DNA of 58,994 nucleotides from Tenacibaculum sp. L6 (GTDB lineage: Bacteria > Bacteroidota > Bacteroidia > Flavobacteriales > Flavobacteriaceae), in NCBI RefSeq assembly GCF_028823685.1, contig NZ_JAPEHZ010000008.1:1-58994 (forward strand), written 5' to 3'. The notes under the pieces were generated by a model. The model had not been told where the DNA came from. It was given only the letters and a program-made list of their open reading frames with translations, and did no database searches. How positions within the stretch are numbered: the first letter of the stretch is position 1; each line of letters opens with the position of its first letter. Shown here one piece after another: positions 24,516 through 35,465 of the stretch. A program made the translations under genes and the position numbers.

Positions 24516-27170
24516 ATGAAATTATCGGGGTTAGAACCACTGATTATTACTCCAGAAAGTAATTTTATCAATGTTGGGGAGCGCACAAACGTAGCAGGAT
24601 CTCGTAAATTTCTTCGATTGATAAAAGAAGAAAAGTTTGATGAAGCCTTGGCAATTGCGCGTCATCAAGTAGATGGAGGAGCACAAATCATCGATATTAA
24701 TATGGATGATGGTTTGATTGAAGGAAAAGAAGCGATGGTACGTTTCTTAAACTTAATAGCTTCTGAACCTGATATTGCCAGAGTTCCTATTATGATTGAT
24801 AGTTCTAAATGGGAAATTATCGAAGCTGGTTTACAGGTAGTACAAGGTAAATCGGTAGTAAACTCTATTTCTTTAAAAGAAGGAGAAGAAAAGTTTATAT
24901 GGGAAGCTACCCAGATAAAAAGATACGGAGCTGCTGTAATTATCATGGCTTTTGATGAAGTAGGACAAGCAGATACTTACGAGCGAAGAATTGAAATTGC
25001 AGAGCGTTCTTATAATATATTAACCGACATCGTCGGTTTTCCACCAGAAGATATCATTTTCGATTTAAATATCTTTCCTGTGGCAACAGGAATGGAAGAA
25101 CACCGAAAAAATGCGTTAGATTTTATTGAAGCTACCCGATGGGTACGTGAAAATTTGCCACATGTAAGTGTGAGTGGTGGAGTAAGTAACGTGTCGTTTT
25201 CTTTTAGAGGAAACGATGTTGTTCGTGAAGCGATGCACTCGGTATTCTTATACTATGCCATTAAGGCAGGAATGAATATGGGAATTGTTAATCCGGCGAT
25301 GTTAGAGGTGTATGATGATATTCCGAAGGATTTATTAAAACATATTGAAGATGTTGTTTTAGATAGAAGAGATGATGCTACTGAACGGTTATTAGAATTT
25401 GCCGAAACGGTAAAATGGACTAAAGCAGAAAACAAAGAGCAGGTTTTAGAATGGAGGAGTTTGCCACTTCAAGAACGTATTACACACTCTTTAGTAAAAG
25501 GAATAGACGCTTTTATTGAAGAAGATGCTGAAGAAGCTCGTTTGAGTGTTGCAAAACCTCTACATGTAATTGAAGGACATTTAATGACCGGGATGAATGT
25601 GGTAGGTGATTTGTTTGGTGAAGGAAAAATGTTTTTACCTCAGGTTGTAAAATCTGCCCGAGTAATGAAAAAAGCCGTAGCCTATTTGAATCCTTTTATT
25701 GAAGCAGAGAAAAGCGAGGAACAACAAGCTATTGGAAAGATATTGATGGCAACCGTAAAAGGAGATGTGCATGATATTGGTAAGAACATCGTATCTGTAG
25801 TATTAGGTTGTAACAATTATGAGATTGTAGATTTAGGAGTAATGGTTCCTCCAGAAAAAATCATAGAAACTGCCAAAAGAGAAAAGGTAGATGCTATTGG
25901 TTTAAGCGGATTGATAACACCTTCGTTAGATGAAATGGTGTATTTAGCCAAAGAAATGGAACGTCAAAATTTGGAGATTCCTTTATTAATAGGAGGAGCA
26001 ACAACTTCTAAAGCACATACTGCTGTAAAGATTGATACACAGTATAAAAACGCAGTAGTACACGTAAACGATGCATCAAGAGCGGTAACTGTAGTAGGAG
26101 ATTTACTAAATAAAGAAACCTCAAACGAATATGTTGCCAAGTTGAAGCAAGATTACGAAGAGTTTCGTGATAAGTTTTTGAAACGAGGAAAGCAGAAGCA
26201 CTACATACCAATTGAGGAAGCTAGAAAGCGAAAATTCAAAATAGATTGGGATAAGACTAACATTTCCAAACCAAAAGAACTAGGAGTACAAAAATTAGAA
26301 CAAGTAAGTTTAAAAGACTTAGTACCATATTTTGATTGGAGTCCGTTTTTTCGCTCGTGGGATTTACACGGAAAGTTTCCTGATATTTTAGAAGATGAAG
26401 TAGTAGGTACAGAAGCAACCAATTTGTTTGCAGATGCTCAGAAGATGTTACAACTCATCATAGAAAAACAAGCATTAAAACCTAAAGCAATCTTCGGTTT
26501 GTTTGAAGCAAACACAATTAACGACGACGATATTTCAGTTCAAAAGAAAGGAAAAGAAATCGCAGTGTTTAGAACCTTACGTCAGCAATTAAAAAAGCGT
26601 GAAGGAAAACCAAGTTTTGCTTTGGCAGATTTTATTGCTCCAAAGGAAACAGAAAGAACAGATTATATAGGAGCTTTTTGTACCGCCATTTTTGGAGCTG
26701 ATGAATTAGCCTTACAGTACAAAGAAAATCACGATGATTACAATGCTATTATGGCACAAGCCATTGCCGATCGTTTTGCTGAAGCTTTTGCTGAATATTT
26801 ACATCATCGAGTAAGAACGAAACACTGGGGCTATGCTTCCGAAGAAAATTTAACCAATGATGAATTGATAAAAGAAGAATATAAAGGTATTCGTCCTGCA
26901 CCTGGGTATCCAGCTTGTCCTGATCATCTTGAGAAAGAGACGATATGGGAATTGTTAGGAGTTGAAGAGCATATAGGAGTAACCTTGACAGAAAGTTTAG
27001 CTATGTGGCCGGCAGCAGCTGTTTCAGGATATTATTTTGCCAATAATGAAGCTAAATATTTCGGTTTGGGTAAAATAACAGACGATCAGGTAAGAGATTT
27101 TGCAGAACGAAAAAACATTCCTTTAGAAAAAGCCAGAAAATGGTTGCATCCAAATATATCAGACAATTAA
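24516..27170 (+). CDS. metH: Methionine synthase, pterin-, cobalamin- and activation-domain protein
   Basis: Transfers methyl from methyltetrahydrofolate to cobalamin and on to homocysteine held by the first module. In order: pterin-binding barrel ([16 protein letters not shown] onward), cobalamin cap and B12 domain (DVHDIGKNI with His419 as cobalt ligand, GVMVPPEKI) and the C-terminal AdoMet activation domain ([12 protein letters not shown]). ATG 24516 (884 aa) starts exactly at the conserved MKLSGLEPL. An in-frame ATG at 24390 would add 42 residues coded by a dispersed repeat and is less likely, though it would overlap the first module by 1 bp. Confidence 0.92.
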   Translation: MKLSGLEPLIITPESNFINVGERTNVAGSRKFLRLIKEEKFDEALAIARHQVDGGAQIIDINMDDGLIEGKEAMVRFLNLIASEPDIARVPIMIDSSKWEIIEAGLQVVQGKSVVNSISLKEGEEKFIWEATQIKRYGAAVIIMAFDEVGQADTYERRIEIAERSYNILTDIVGFPPEDIIFDLNIFPVATGMEEHRKNALDFIEATRWVRENLPHVSVSGGVSNVSFSFRGNDVVREAMHSVFLYYAIKAGMNMGIVNPAMLEVYDDIPKDLLKHIEDVVLDRRDDATERLLEFAETVKWTKAENKEQVLEWRSLPLQERITHSLVKGIDAFIEEDAEEARLSVAKPLHVIEGHLMTGMNVVGDLFGEGKMFLPQVVKSARVMKKAVAYLNPFIEAEKSEEQQAIGKILMATVKGDVHDIGKNIVSVVLGCNNYEIVDLGVMVPPEKIIETAKREKVDAIGLSGLITPSLDEMVYLAKEMERQNLEIPLLIGGATTSKAHTAVKIDTQYKNAVVHVNDASRAVTVVGDLLNKETSNEYVAKLKQDYEEFRDKFLKRGKQKHYIPIEEARKRKFKIDWDKTNISKPKELGVQKLEQVSLKDLVPYFDWSPFFRSWDLHGKFPDILEDEVVGTEATNLFADAQKMLQLIIEKQALKPKAIFGLFEANTINDDDISVQKKGKEIAVFRTLRQQLKKREGKPSFALADFIAPKETERTDYIGAFCTAIFGADELALQYKENHDDYNAIMAQAIADRFAEAFAEYLHHRVRTKHWGYASEENLTNDELIKEEYKGIRPAPGYPACPDHLEKETIWELLGVEEHIGVTLTESLAMWPAAAVSGYYFANNEAKYFGLGKITDDQVRDFAERKNIPLEKARKWLHPNISDN

Positions 27171-27283
27171 TAATAAATTAAAAAACCAATAAAAAGAGCG
27201 TGTTTAATTAACAATAAGTTTTAAGTAAGCTAAGATAAAAGCTAAAAAGACATAGTAATATTGCAGTATAAAAATCAGATGTA

Positions 27284-27370
27284 ATGAAGAAATATCAATT
27301 AGAAATCAGGTTTGCAATTCAGCTAGCAATTATGGCAGTTTTATCGTTGTTTGCAGCTTCGCTGATGTAA
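27284..27370 (+). CDS. Possible 28-aa hydrophobic peptide between metH and metF
   Basis: A short frame opens with MKKYQLEIRF and continues as a hydrophobic helix (AIQLAIMAVLSLFAASLM). It could be a small membrane protein or the truncated start of a lost gene. It ends 28 bp before metF. The rest of the gap from 27171 shows nothing else. Confidence 0.3.
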   Translation: MKKYQLEIRFAIQLAIMAVLSLFAASLM

Positions 27371-27398
27371 GTTAAATATGCCTTTATAAGCTATACTT

Positions 27399-28355
27399 AT
27401 GAAGGTAACAGAACATTTAGAAAAAGCTAACGGAACATCATTGTTTTCGTTTGAAATTCTTCCACCGTTAAAGGGAGATAATATTGATTCTATATTCAAA
27501 AATATTGATCCGTTAATGGAATTCAATCCGCCGTTTATAGACGTAACTTATCATCGAGAAGAGTATGTGTATAAAGAGTTAGAAAGCGGATTGTTAAAAA
27601 AGCAAGTAGTAAAAAAGCGTCCAGGTACGGTAGGTATTTGTGCGGCAATTCAGAATAAATACCAAGTAGATGCCGTTCCACATATTTTGTGTGGAGGGTT
27701 TACCAAAGAAGATACCGAGAACTTCTTAATAGACCTCGATTTTTTAGGTATTGATAACGTAGTTGCGTTGCGTGGTGATGCAGTAAAAAGCGAAACTTAT
27801 TTTAAGCCAGAAAAGGACGGACATGCGTATGCAAGTGAGTTAGTAACTCAAATTGAGAACTTAAATAAAGGAAGATATTTAGATGATGACTTGCAAAATT
27901 CCTCAAAAACTGATTTTTGTATTGGTGTAGCTGGTTATCCAGAAAAACACATGGAAGCACCAAGTTTAGATTCTGACATTCATTTTTTAAAGAAAAAAAT
28001 AAAAAATGGGGCTAGTTATATAGTAACACAAATGTTTTTTGACAATCAAAAATACTTTGAGTTTGTAGATAAATGTAGAGAAGAAGGTATAACAGTCCCT
28101 ATCATTCCAGGATTAAAACCAATTTCAACTAAAAAACAATTGAATTTAATTCCACATCGATTCAAAGTAGATTTACCAGATGCGTTGGTAAAAGAAGTAA
28201 TTAAATGTAAAGACAATAGTGAAGTACGACAAGTTGGAATAGAATGGTGTATTGCACAAAGTAAAGAGCTGCAACAAAGAGGGGTGCCTATTTTACACTA
28301 TTACTCAATGGGAAGATCAACCAATATTCAACAAATTGCTGAGGCAGTTTTCTAA
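27399..28355 (+). CDS. metF: Methylenetetrahydrofolate reductase
   Basis: Reduces 5,10-methylene- to 5-methyltetrahydrofolate for MetH, using FAD and NADH. The family blocks FSFEILPPLKGD, PPFIDVTYH, HILCGGFTKED, VALRGD and VTQMFFDN are clear. Its 318 aa match the bacterial single-domain enzyme. It completes the methionine segment behind split metH. Confidence 0.95.
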   Translation: MKVTEHLEKANGTSLFSFEILPPLKGDNIDSIFKNIDPLMEFNPPFIDVTYHREEYVYKELESGLLKKQVVKKRPGTVGICAAIQNKYQVDAVPHILCGGFTKEDTENFLIDLDFLGIDNVVALRGDAVKSETYFKPEKDGHAYASELVTQIENLNKGRYLDDDLQNSSKTDFCIGVAGYPEKHMEAPSLDSDIHFLKKKIKNGASYIVTQMFFDNQKYFEFVDKCREEGITVPIIPGLKPISTKKQLNLIPHRFKVDLPDALVKEVIKCKDNSEVRQVGIEWCIAQSKELQQRGVPILHYYSMGRSTNIQQIAEAVF

Positions 28356-28361
28356 TAAAAA

Positions 28362-28456
28362 GTGTCATTTCGAACCGAGTGAAACGAAGTGTGAGAAATC
28401 TTAAGAATATAAGTTATTTGTTTTAATGAGGTTTCTCACTTCGGTCGAAATGATGT
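28362..28456. repeat. Palindromic dispersed element between metF and the 520-aa gene
   Basis: The arms TCATTTCGAACCGAGTGA (left) and TCACTTCGGTCGAAATGA (right) are nearly complementary, with a small insertion in the left arm before GTGAGAAAT. It lies between convergent genes and may serve both as terminator. It is related in style to the element at 54940-55049. Confidence 0.65.
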
Positions 28457-28517
28457 ATTAGTAGTACATTGGCATAACAAAACAGTTGCTTAATTGAGAA
28501 GAGTGATAACTGAAATA

Positions 28518-30080
28518 CTACTTCTGAACAGCAACAAATTTTTCCTGAATAATTTGCGCTACAGGTTTGTTTTCTATTTTGCTTTCCAGCCAAGAAAGAA
28601 TGTCCAAATACAAAAAAGCTCTTTTTTCATAAGGATGATTCTCATATACTTTTAAGCGATCGTATATTTTCTTAAACTCCTTTTTTATTTGATGAGGATA
28701 CACATCACCTAATGCTTTAATAGAAGAAATAAACTCCTTTTGAACCTCTTGTAAATTCTCCATTTTTAGTAAAAAGCGATAGGTATCTTTAAATTGTCGT
28801 TCTAAATCGTAATCTAACCCACATTCATAATGAGCAATTAAACACAACACTCTAGCAAAACATTGTAAGTCTTGTGCTACATCAATATGTTTAGATTTGA
28901 TGATTTTATTTAGGTATAAAATACATTCTTTGTTTTTGCCCATACCAAAGTACAAACATGCTATTTTGTAGTAGAACACTACAATATGATGCGTGTCTAA
29001 ACGATCTTTATACTCATCAATTTTTTTATTGATAATGTCTACTAAATATTCACCTTCTGAAAAGTTGCCTTCTAGGAAGTGTAGGTGTAATTTATTGGCA
29101 TAATAGTATAAAAAGGTAAGGATTTCAGTATTACTATTCTGAGGAATTGTTTTAGCTTCAATCTCATCTTCAAATAAAGAAAGTTCTTCTTTAAATTTAT
29201 CATAGTGCTTGATAAAAAATAAGCTTTCTAATAGATAATTTTTCCCTTTCAAATAAAAAACAGGGTGTAAAGAAATATTCTTAGAATCATTTTTAAATAA
29301 ATCTACCCATTTGTTGGCGTACTTGTAACTCTGTAAAAAATCCTGTGTCAAAAAACTATGCCACAAGTGTGCTTTGTATAGCCATAACTTTTCTCTAAAT
29401 CCTAATTTTTCATACGAATATTCGGGTAACTTAGAATTGAAGTAAGAATTTACGCGTTGCAGTTCTTCATCATTTTTTACGTACCCGTTTTTTAATAAGG
29501 TTCCATACAATTGCAGTGATAAGTTAGATAGTTTACTAGCTATTACATTTTGCTGACTGAGCTCTTTCGCTTGAATAGCTAGCTCATCTGAACGCGTGTC
29601 GATACTTCGGGTTATATATTGACTTTCAATCACTTTTTCCAACTCAACAATTTCATAGGCAATATTTTTTTCTTCATTTTCAATTGCCATATTTTTTGCT
29701 TTTTCAAGCAATTTTAAACTTTGTTTGTACAATCCTTTTTGATATAAAACAGTAGCAAAGTCCAATTGCTCACGTATTTGAATTCTGATGTTTTTATGGG
29801 CAGGATTCATACGAAGACTAATCAGTATTTGCTTATATAAATGCGCTTTTAAATTGGAAAGTTGCTGTTTGCTAACAACACCACTATCAATAATTGCTTT
29901 TTCGTTGTAACATTTTTGTTTTTCTAACAATTTAAAAAGGGAAAAGAACTTCGCATCTACATTACCACCTAAACGACCTACATATAAATTAAATTGACGT
30001 TTTTCTGATTTTGATAAAGACTTTATCAAAACAAATAATGCGTCATTTTGTTGGTTGGCGAATGTAATTGGTTTACGCAT
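28518..30080 (-). CDS. Large helical protein of unknown function
   Basis: I do not recognise a named family. The 520-aa sequence is Lys/Leu/Tyr-rich and looks all-helical, with TPR-like spacing (for example LYQKGLYKQSLKLLEKAKNM and YYKIACLYFGMGKNKECILYL). There is no signal peptide or membrane segment. The start MRKPITFANQQ follows an AT-rich stretch. It stands alone between metF and leuA, so the neighbours give no functional hint. A scaffold or regulatory TPR role is only a guess. Confidence 0.75.
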   Translation of the reverse strand: MRKPITFANQQNDALFVLIKSLSKSEKRQFNLYVGRLGGNVDAKFFSLFKLLEKQKCYNEKAIIDSGVVSKQQLSNLKAHLYKQILISLRMNPAHKNIRIQIREQLDFATVLYQKGLYKQSLKLLEKAKNMAIENEEKNIAYEIVELEKVIESQYITRSIDTRSDELAIQAKELSQQNVIASKLSNLSLQLYGTLLKNGYVKNDEELQRVNSYFNSKLPEYSYEKLGFREKLWLYKAHLWHSFLTQDFLQSYKYANKWVDLFKNDSKNISLHPVFYLKGKNYLLESLFFIKHYDKFKEELSLFEDEIEAKTIPQNSNTEILTFLYYYANKLHLHFLEGNFSEGEYLVDIINKKIDEYKDRLDTHHIVVFYYKIACLYFGMGKNKECILYLNKIIKSKHIDVAQDLQCFARVLCLIAHYECGLDYDLERQFKDTYRFLLKMENLQEVQKEFISSIKALGDVYPHQIKKEFKKIYDRLKVYENHPYEKRAFLYLDILSWLESKIENKPVAQIIQEKFVAVQK

Positions 30081-30153
30081 AACTTTTTGTTTTTCAGTAC
30101 TTTGTTTTTGTTTTTTGTTGTTTTGATATCGTAACTAACCCATTTAAAAAGAG

Positions 30154-30182
30154 TTTGTTAGAAAAGCCAATATATACATTTG
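30154..30182 (+). promoter_or_regulatory. Promoter of leuACDB
   Basis: TTTG (30154-30157), a 17-bp spacer and TACATTTG (30175-30182) match the flavobacterial consensus. It places transcription start near 30190, downstream of any start codon at 30180, which supports the leuA ATG at 30213. Confidence 0.6.
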
Positions 30183-30212
30183 GATTTTATTCTGATAATC
30201 ATAGTTAGATTT

Positions 30213-31388
30213 ATGCACAACGATAAAATTCAAATTTTTGATACCACTTTACGAGACGGGGAGCAGGTTCCAGGATGTAAATTAGATACCCAACAAAAAT
30301 TAATTATTGCCGAAAGACTTGATTTTTTAGGAGTTGATGTAATAGAAGCAGGTTTCCCTGTGTCGAGCCCAGGTGATTTTACGTCGGTACAAGAAATTGC
30401 TAAACTGGTTAAAAACGCTTCAGTTTGCGGATTAACCAGAGCTGTAAAAAAAGATATAGAAGTTGCTGCTAATGCTTTAAAGTTTGCTAATAAACCTAGA
30501 ATTCATACAGGTATTGGTACTAGCGATTCTCATATTCAATACAAGTTTAATGCTTCAAAAGACGAAGTGATTAGACGAGCTAAAGAAGCAGTTTCGTATG
30601 CAAAGAACTTTGTAGATGATGTAGAGTTTTATGCTGAAGATGCTGGTAGAACTGATAATGCTTTCCTAGCAAAAGTTTGCGAAGAGGTTATCAAATCAGG
30701 AGCAACAGTGTTGAATATTCCAGATACTACAGGGTATTGTTTGCCAGAAGAATACGGAGCAAAAATCAAGTACTTAAAAGAACACGTAAAAGGTATTGAG
30801 AATGTAATTATCTCTTGCCATTGTCATAATGATTTAGGATTAGCTACTGCTAATTCTATCGCTGGAGCTATTAATGGAGCACGTCAAATAGAATGTACAA
30901 TTAACGGAATTGGTGAGCGTGCAGGAAATACTGCATTAGAAGAAGTAGTTATGATTTTAAAACAACATCCATATTTGAATCTTCAAACAGATATTAATAC
31001 CAAATTGTTATATGATACGAGTATCATGGTTCGCGAAAAAATGGGAATGCCTGTTCAGCCTAATAAAGCCATAGTAGGAGCAAATGCTTTTGCACATAGT
31101 TCAGGAATTCACCAAGACGGAGTGATTAAAAATCGTGAAACGTATGAAATTATCAATCCAGCAGATGTGGGGGTTAATGAAAGTGCTATTGTGTTAACAG
31201 CACGAAGCGGAAGAGCAGCCTTGGCATACCGTGCCAAAAAGATTGGATACGAATTAACCAAAATTCAATTAGATACTGCTTATAAAACCTTCTTACAGTT
31301 TGCTGACAGACAAAAAGAAGTGATTGATGAAGACATTCATCAAATTATGAAACAAGTTAACAATATTTCAAAAATAGCTATAGCTTAA
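30213..31388 (+). CDS. leuA: 2-isopropylmalate synthase
   Basis: Condenses acetyl-CoA and 2-oxoisovalerate in the first leucine step. The DRE-TIM barrel signature is [14 protein letters not shown], with metal ligands in [13 protein letters not shown] 30213 gives 391 aa and starts right at the conserved block. This is the short form: the usual C-terminal leucine-binding domain (about 120 aa) is missing, so feedback by leucine may differ. It overlaps leuC by 1 bp. Confidence 0.93.
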   Translation: MHNDKIQIFDTTLRDGEQVPGCKLDTQQKLIIAERLDFLGVDVIEAGFPVSSPGDFTSVQEIAKLVKNASVCGLTRAVKKDIEVAANALKFANKPRIHTGIGTSDSHIQYKFNASKDEVIRRAKEAVSYAKNFVDDVEFYAEDAGRTDNAFLAKVCEEVIKSGATVLNIPDTTGYCLPEEYGAKIKYLKEHVKGIENVIISCHCHNDLGLATANSIAGAINGARQIECTINGIGERAGNTALEEVVMILKQHPYLNLQTDINTKLLYDTSIMVREKMGMPVQPNKAIVGANAFAHSSGIHQDGVIKNRETYEIINPADVGVNESAIVLTARSGRAALAYRAKKIGYELTKIQLDTAYKTFLQFADRQKEVIDEDIHQIMKQVNNISKIAIA

Positions 31389-32770
31389 TGGGAAAGACAT
31401 TATTTGATAAAGTTTGGGATGCGCATGTGGTTGATAGCATTAAAGACGGACCACAAATTCTATATATTGATAAACATTTAATTCACGAGGTAACAAGTCC
31501 ACAAGCATTTAATGAATTAAAAGAACGTAATATTCCGATTGCAAGACCTGATAAGATTGTAGCAACGGCTGATCATAACACACCAACTGTAAATCAACAT
31601 TTACCAATAAAAGACGAGTTGTCTCGTAATCAATTAGAACAGTTGACCAAAAACTGTGAAGAAAATAACATCACCTTATACGGATTAGGTCACCGCTATA
31701 ATGGAATTGTCCATGTAATGGCTCCTGAATTAGGAATCACACAACCGGGAATGACGATGGTTTGTGGTGATAGTCATACCTCAACGCATGGTGCTTTCGG
31801 TACCATCGCTTTTGGTATCGGTACAAGTCAGGTTGCACAGGTATTTGCAAGCCAATGTTTGTTGTTAGAAAAACCTAAGAGTTTACGTGTAAATGTGAAT
31901 GGAAAGTTGAAAAATGGAGTATTACCAAAAGATGTAATCTTATATATCATCGCCAAACTAGGTACGAATTCAGGTACGGGATATTTTTGTGAATATGCTG
32001 GAAATGTGTTCGAAGAAATGTCTATGGAAGGACGTATGACCGTTTGCAATATGAGTATTGAAATGGGAGCAAGAGGAGGTATGATTGCTCCAGATGAGAC
32101 TACTTTTGACTACGTAAAAGGACGTGAGTTTGCTCCAAAAGGAGAGGAGTTTGATAAAAAAGTAGCGTATTGGAAAACGTTGAAAACGGATAAAAATGCA
32201 GTATTTGATAAAGAATATTCGTTTGATGCAGAAGATATTGAACCAATGGTAACTTATGGAACCAACCCAGGAATGGGGATAAAAATTTCTGAAAATATTC
32301 CTCTGTTACATGATGCTTCCTTTGAAAAATCGTTGCAATACATGGATTTTCAAAAAGGAGAAAGTCTTGTAGATAAGACAATTAATTATGTGTTTATTGG
32401 AAGTTGTACAAACTCTCGAATTGAAGATTTTAGAGTCGCTGCCAATTATGTAAAAGGAAAGCAAAAAGCATCTAATGTGCATGCATGGTTAGTGCCTGGG
32501 TCACAACAAGTGGCGAAACAAATTAAGTTAGAAGGATTACAAACCATTTTTGAAGAAGCAGGTTTTCAATTACGACAACCAGGATGCTCCGCATGTTTGG
32601 CAATGAACGATGATAAAATTCCAGCGAAAGAATATTGTGTTTCTACATCTAATAGAAACTTTGAAGGACGTCAAGGGCAGGGAGCACGTACTATTTTAGC
32701 AAGTCCTCTTGTAGCAGCAGCTACAGCTATTGAGGGTAAAATAATTGACATTACTAAACACCTAAATTAA
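31388..32770 (+). CDS. leuC: 3-isopropylmalate dehydratase large subunit
   Basis: Aconitase-family 4Fe-4S enzyme that isomerises isopropylmalate. The cluster cysteines lie in IGSCTNSR and [22 protein letters not shown] is the typical substrate block. Length (460 aa) is normal. It is translationally coupled to leuA and is followed 1 bp later by leuD. Confidence 0.96.
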   Translation: MGKTLFDKVWDAHVVDSIKDGPQILYIDKHLIHEVTSPQAFNELKERNIPIARPDKIVATADHNTPTVNQHLPIKDELSRNQLEQLTKNCEENNITLYGLGHRYNGIVHVMAPELGITQPGMTMVCGDSHTSTHGAFGTIAFGIGTSQVAQVFASQCLLLEKPKSLRVNVNGKLKNGVLPKDVILYIIAKLGTNSGTGYFCEYAGNVFEEMSMEGRMTVCNMSIEMGARGGMIAPDETTFDYVKGREFAPKGEEFDKKVAYWKTLKTDKNAVFDKEYSFDAEDIEPMVTYGTNPGMGIKISENIPLLHDASFEKSLQYMDFQKGESLVDKTINYVFIGSCTNSRIEDFRVAANYVKGKQKASNVHAWLVPGSQQVAKQIKLEGLQTIFEEAGFQLRQPGCSACLAMNDDKIPAKEYCVSTSNRNFEGRQGQGARTILASPLVAAATAIEGKIIDITKHLN

Positions 32771-32771
32771 G

Positions 32772-33353
32772 ATGGAAAAGTTTGTAAAATTGATTGATAC
32801 AGCCATACCGTTACCAACAGAAAATATTGATACTGATCAAATAATACCTGCACGCTTTTTAAAATCGACCGATAAAAATGGTTTTGGTGATAATGTGTTT
32901 AGAGATTGGCGTTATAAAAAGGATGGGAGTTTGAATGAAGATTTTGTATTAAATAATGATAATTATAGCGGAAGTATTTTAATCGCAGGAGATAATTTTG
33001 GTTGTGGTTCTAGTAGAGAACATGCAGCTTGGGCATTAGCTGGTTATGGATTTAAGGTAGTCATCAGTAGTTTTTTTGCTGATATTTTTAAAGGAAATGC
33101 GTTGAATAATGGCATTTTACCTATACAAGTTCCGAAGGAATACTTAGTAAAGCTATTACAAAAAGTAACTAATGTACCCGATACTACTATTATTGTCGAC
33201 TTAGAAAATCAAGTAATAAAGACTCCTATTGGAAATGTAGATTTTGAAATTAATTCGTATAAAAAACTATGCTTGTTAAATGGGTATGATGATATTGATT
33301 TTTTAATCAGTAAAAAAGATAAAATAACAGCTTTTGAAGCAAAAAAGGTATAA
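32772..33353 (+). CDS. leuD: 3-isopropylmalate dehydratase small subunit
   Basis: Swivelling domain partner of LeuC. The signature [15 protein letters not shown] is intact, and [10 protein letters not shown] is near the start. The 193 aa match the family. Its stop lies 10 bp before leuB. Confidence 0.96.
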   Translation: MEKFVKLIDTAIPLPTENIDTDQIIPARFLKSTDKNGFGDNVFRDWRYKKDGSLNEDFVLNNDNYSGSILIAGDNFGCGSSREHAAWALAGYGFKVVISSFFADIFKGNALNNGILPIQVPKEYLVKLLQKVTNVPDTTIIVDLENQVIKTPIGNVDFEINSYKKLCLLNGYDDIDFLISKKDKITAFEAKKV

Positions 33354-33363
33354 AAAGAAATAT

Positions 33364-34479
33364 ATGAAGTACAATATAACCGTAATTCCAGGAGATGGAA
33401 TAGGACCAGAAGTAACTGAGCAGGCTAAAAAAGTGCTAAGAGCCATAGGTAATGTGTTCGACCATACTTTCTTATTTGAAGAAACATTAATGGGGGCTTG
33501 TGCTATTGACCAAACGGGAAATCCTTTACCCGAAAAAACCATTGAGTTATGTAAAAAAAGTGATGCCATCTTATTTGGAGCGATTGGAGATCCAAAATAT
33601 GATAACGATCCTACAGCTAAGGTGCGTCCAGAGCAAGGGTTGTTACGTTTACGAAAAGAGTTAGGCTTGTTTTGTAACGTACGTCCTGTAAAAGCATATG
33701 ATACATTAATTCATAATTCACCTTTAAAGAAAGAAAGAATTGAAGGAACAGATATTGCTATTTATAGAGAGTTAACAGGTGGAATTTACTTTGGTATTAA
33801 AGAACTAAGTGATGATGGAAAACATGCTTTTGATGGTTGTTCTTATACGGTTGAAGAAATAGAACGAATAGCACATTTAGCTTTTCAATCAGCGCAAAAA
33901 AGACGTAAAAAGCTAACTTTGGTAGACAAAGCTAATGTATTAGAAACTTCAAGATTGTGGCGTAAAACAGTTACGGCCATGGCAAGTGAGTATCCTGATG
34001 TTGAAGTAGACTTTTTATTTGTAGACAATGCAGCGATGCAGTTGATATTAAATCCGAAACAGTTTGATGTAATTTTAACAGAAAATCTTTTTGGAGATAT
34101 TCTTTCGGATGAAGCTAGTGTAATAGGAGGTTCTATAGGTTTGTTAGCATCGGCATCTATAGGAAAAGAAAATGCATTGTTTGAGCCAATACATGGTTCT
34201 TTTCCACAAGCAAAAGGGAAAGATATTGCGAACCCATTAGCTTCAATCTTATCAGCTGCGATGTTATTAAAACACTTAGGTTTATTACAAGAAGCTCAAG
34301 TAGTAGAAGAAGCAGTTGAAAAATCATTAGAATTAGGAATTACAACTCAAGATATTAATCCGGAAAACCCATTTTCAACAAGTAAAGTTGGCGATTTTAT
34401 TGCTGATTACATCTATAATCAAGAAGATAGCAATATCAACTTTCAAAATGTGCATATGGGACAAAGTACCATTATTTAA
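33364..34479 (+). CDS. leuB: 3-isopropylmalate dehydrogenase
   Basis: NAD-dependent oxidation of isopropylmalate. The opening YNITVIPGDGIGPEV and the metal/substrate block ENLFGDILSDEASVIGGS are typical. ATG 33364 gives 371 aa; an ATG at 33334 overlaps leuD and adds a lysine-rich non-conserved stretch. Last gene of the leu operon, followed by a terminator. Confidence 0.95.
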   Translation: MKYNITVIPGDGIGPEVTEQAKKVLRAIGNVFDHTFLFEETLMGACAIDQTGNPLPEKTIELCKKSDAILFGAIGDPKYDNDPTAKVRPEQGLLRLRKELGLFCNVRPVKAYDTLIHNSPLKKERIEGTDIAIYRELTGGIYFGIKELSDDGKHAFDGCSYTVEEIERIAHLAFQSAQKRRKKLTLVDKANVLETSRLWRKTVTAMASEYPDVEVDFLFVDNAAMQLILNPKQFDVILTENLFGDILSDEASVIGGSIGLLASASIGKENALFEPIHGSFPQAKGKDIANPLASILSAAMLLKHLGLLQEAQVVEEAVEKSLELGITTQDINPENPFSTSKVGDFIADYIYNQEDSNINFQNVHMGQSTII

Positions 34480-34505
34480 ACAATTAGCTATTTTTTTTCA
34501 GAGAA

Positions 34506-34536
34506 AGGCTACCTATTTTATAGGCAGCCTTTTTTC
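34506..34536 (+). terminator. Terminator after leuB
   Basis: AGGCT-A-CCTA and TAGG-C-AGCCT form a stem with one mismatch, followed by a run of seven T. Confidence 0.8.
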
Positions 34537-34654
34537 TTTTAAAGAAGAACTTCACGCGTTTATCAGAAAATTTCCTGAGTTCATAAAATAGCTGTTTTTA
34601 AAACGATATGGCTGAAATACTTTTGACATATAAATCATAAAAAACTATAAAAAA

Positions 34655-35395
34655 ATGAATACAAAAAGAGAACTTATATTTTTAAGAACATTCGCAGTAA
34701 GTATTACAGCTATAATAGGAGTATTAACAACAGTTGCTTTTAAAAGTAAAGGAAACACACAGTTTGATACCATTGATGTAAAAAGAATTAATATCATCGA
34801 AAATGACGGGACAGTAAAAATGTTGATTACCAATGCAGCAAACTTTCCAACTAAAGGAGATGAAATTAATGGAAGAGTATATCATGAGAGAAAGAAAAGA
34901 GCGGGTATGCTTTTCTTTAATGAAGAAGGAATAGAGTGTGGAGGGTTCATTTATGATGGTAAAAAAACTGAAAAAGGACATAGTTCAGGTTTATCATTAA
35001 CATTTGATCAATACGATGGAGATCAAGTAATGCAATTGATAACTACAGATGCAAAGAAAGACGGAAAAAGATACAAAGCAGGAAGATTAGTGTTTAATGA
35101 TAGAGGAGACAATGAAACCCAAGAAATGTCTCAAAAAATAGGAGAGGAATTAAAAGCAATTCAAGACCCAGAGAAAAGAAGAGCTAAGTTTCAAGAATAT
35201 CAACAAAAAGGAATGATAGGAGGAGTTCCTAGAGTAGCTTTGGGACAAACACCGGGAAAACAAAATGGATTGTTTTTATATGATTCTAACGGAAAAACAA
35301 GAGCGAAGTTTATTATAGATGAGGATAATAAAATAAAACTAGAGGCTTATGATGACAAAGGTAATGTAATAAGTACTTGGCCAGAAGACAAATAG
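34655..35395 (+). CDS. Membrane-anchored protein of unknown function
   Basis: 246 aa with one N-terminal membrane segment (about residues 8-28, TFAVSITAIIGVLTTVAF) and a soluble part likely outside the cytoplasm. Repeating units with an N/D-G-x-x-x-F/M pattern recur (NDGTVKMLITN, NEEGIECGGFIYDG, NDRGDNETQEM, DSNGKTRAKFIID, DDKGNVISTW), suggesting beta-structured repeats. I know no function for it. It precedes a two-component pair after a strong hairpin, so shared transcription is unlikely. Confidence 0.8.
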   Translation: MNTKRELIFLRTFAVSITAIIGVLTTVAFKSKGNTQFDTIDVKRINIIENDGTVKMLITNAANFPTKGDEINGRVYHERKKRAGMLFFNEEGIECGGFIYDGKKTEKGHSSGLSLTFDQYDGDQVMQLITTDAKKDGKRYKAGRLVFNDRGDNETQEMSQKIGEELKAIQDPEKRRAKFQEYQQKGMIGGVPRVALGQTPGKQNGLFLYDSNGKTRAKFIIDEDNKIKLEAYDDKGNVISTWPEDK

Positions 35396-35405
35396 TAGAT
35401 TATAA

Positions 35406-35441
35406 TTTGCGATGAGATTATTCTAAAAATCTCATCGCAAA
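35406..35441 (+). terminator. 14-bp hairpin between the 246-aa gene and the sensor kinase
   Basis: Perfect arms 35406-35419 and 35428-35441 with an 8-nt loop. Only a short T run follows, so it is a terminator or a leader structure. Confidence 0.65.
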
Positions 35442-35446
35442 TTTGA

Positions 35447-35454
35447 TATATTTG
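35447..35454 (+). promoter_or_regulatory. Putative -7 box of the LytS/LytTR pair
   Basis: TATATTTG fits the consensus exactly. It would start transcription near 35461 and favours the ATG at 35466 over a GTG at 35454. No clear -33 box is seen. Confidence 0.4.
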
Positions 35455-35465
35455 TGATTAACGAT

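Noticed and set aside
30180..30212. Branched-chain leader peptide before leuA (FILIIIV-like codons)
   Set aside because: These codons are in frame with leuA without a stop, and the -7 box overlaps them. No terminator follows.
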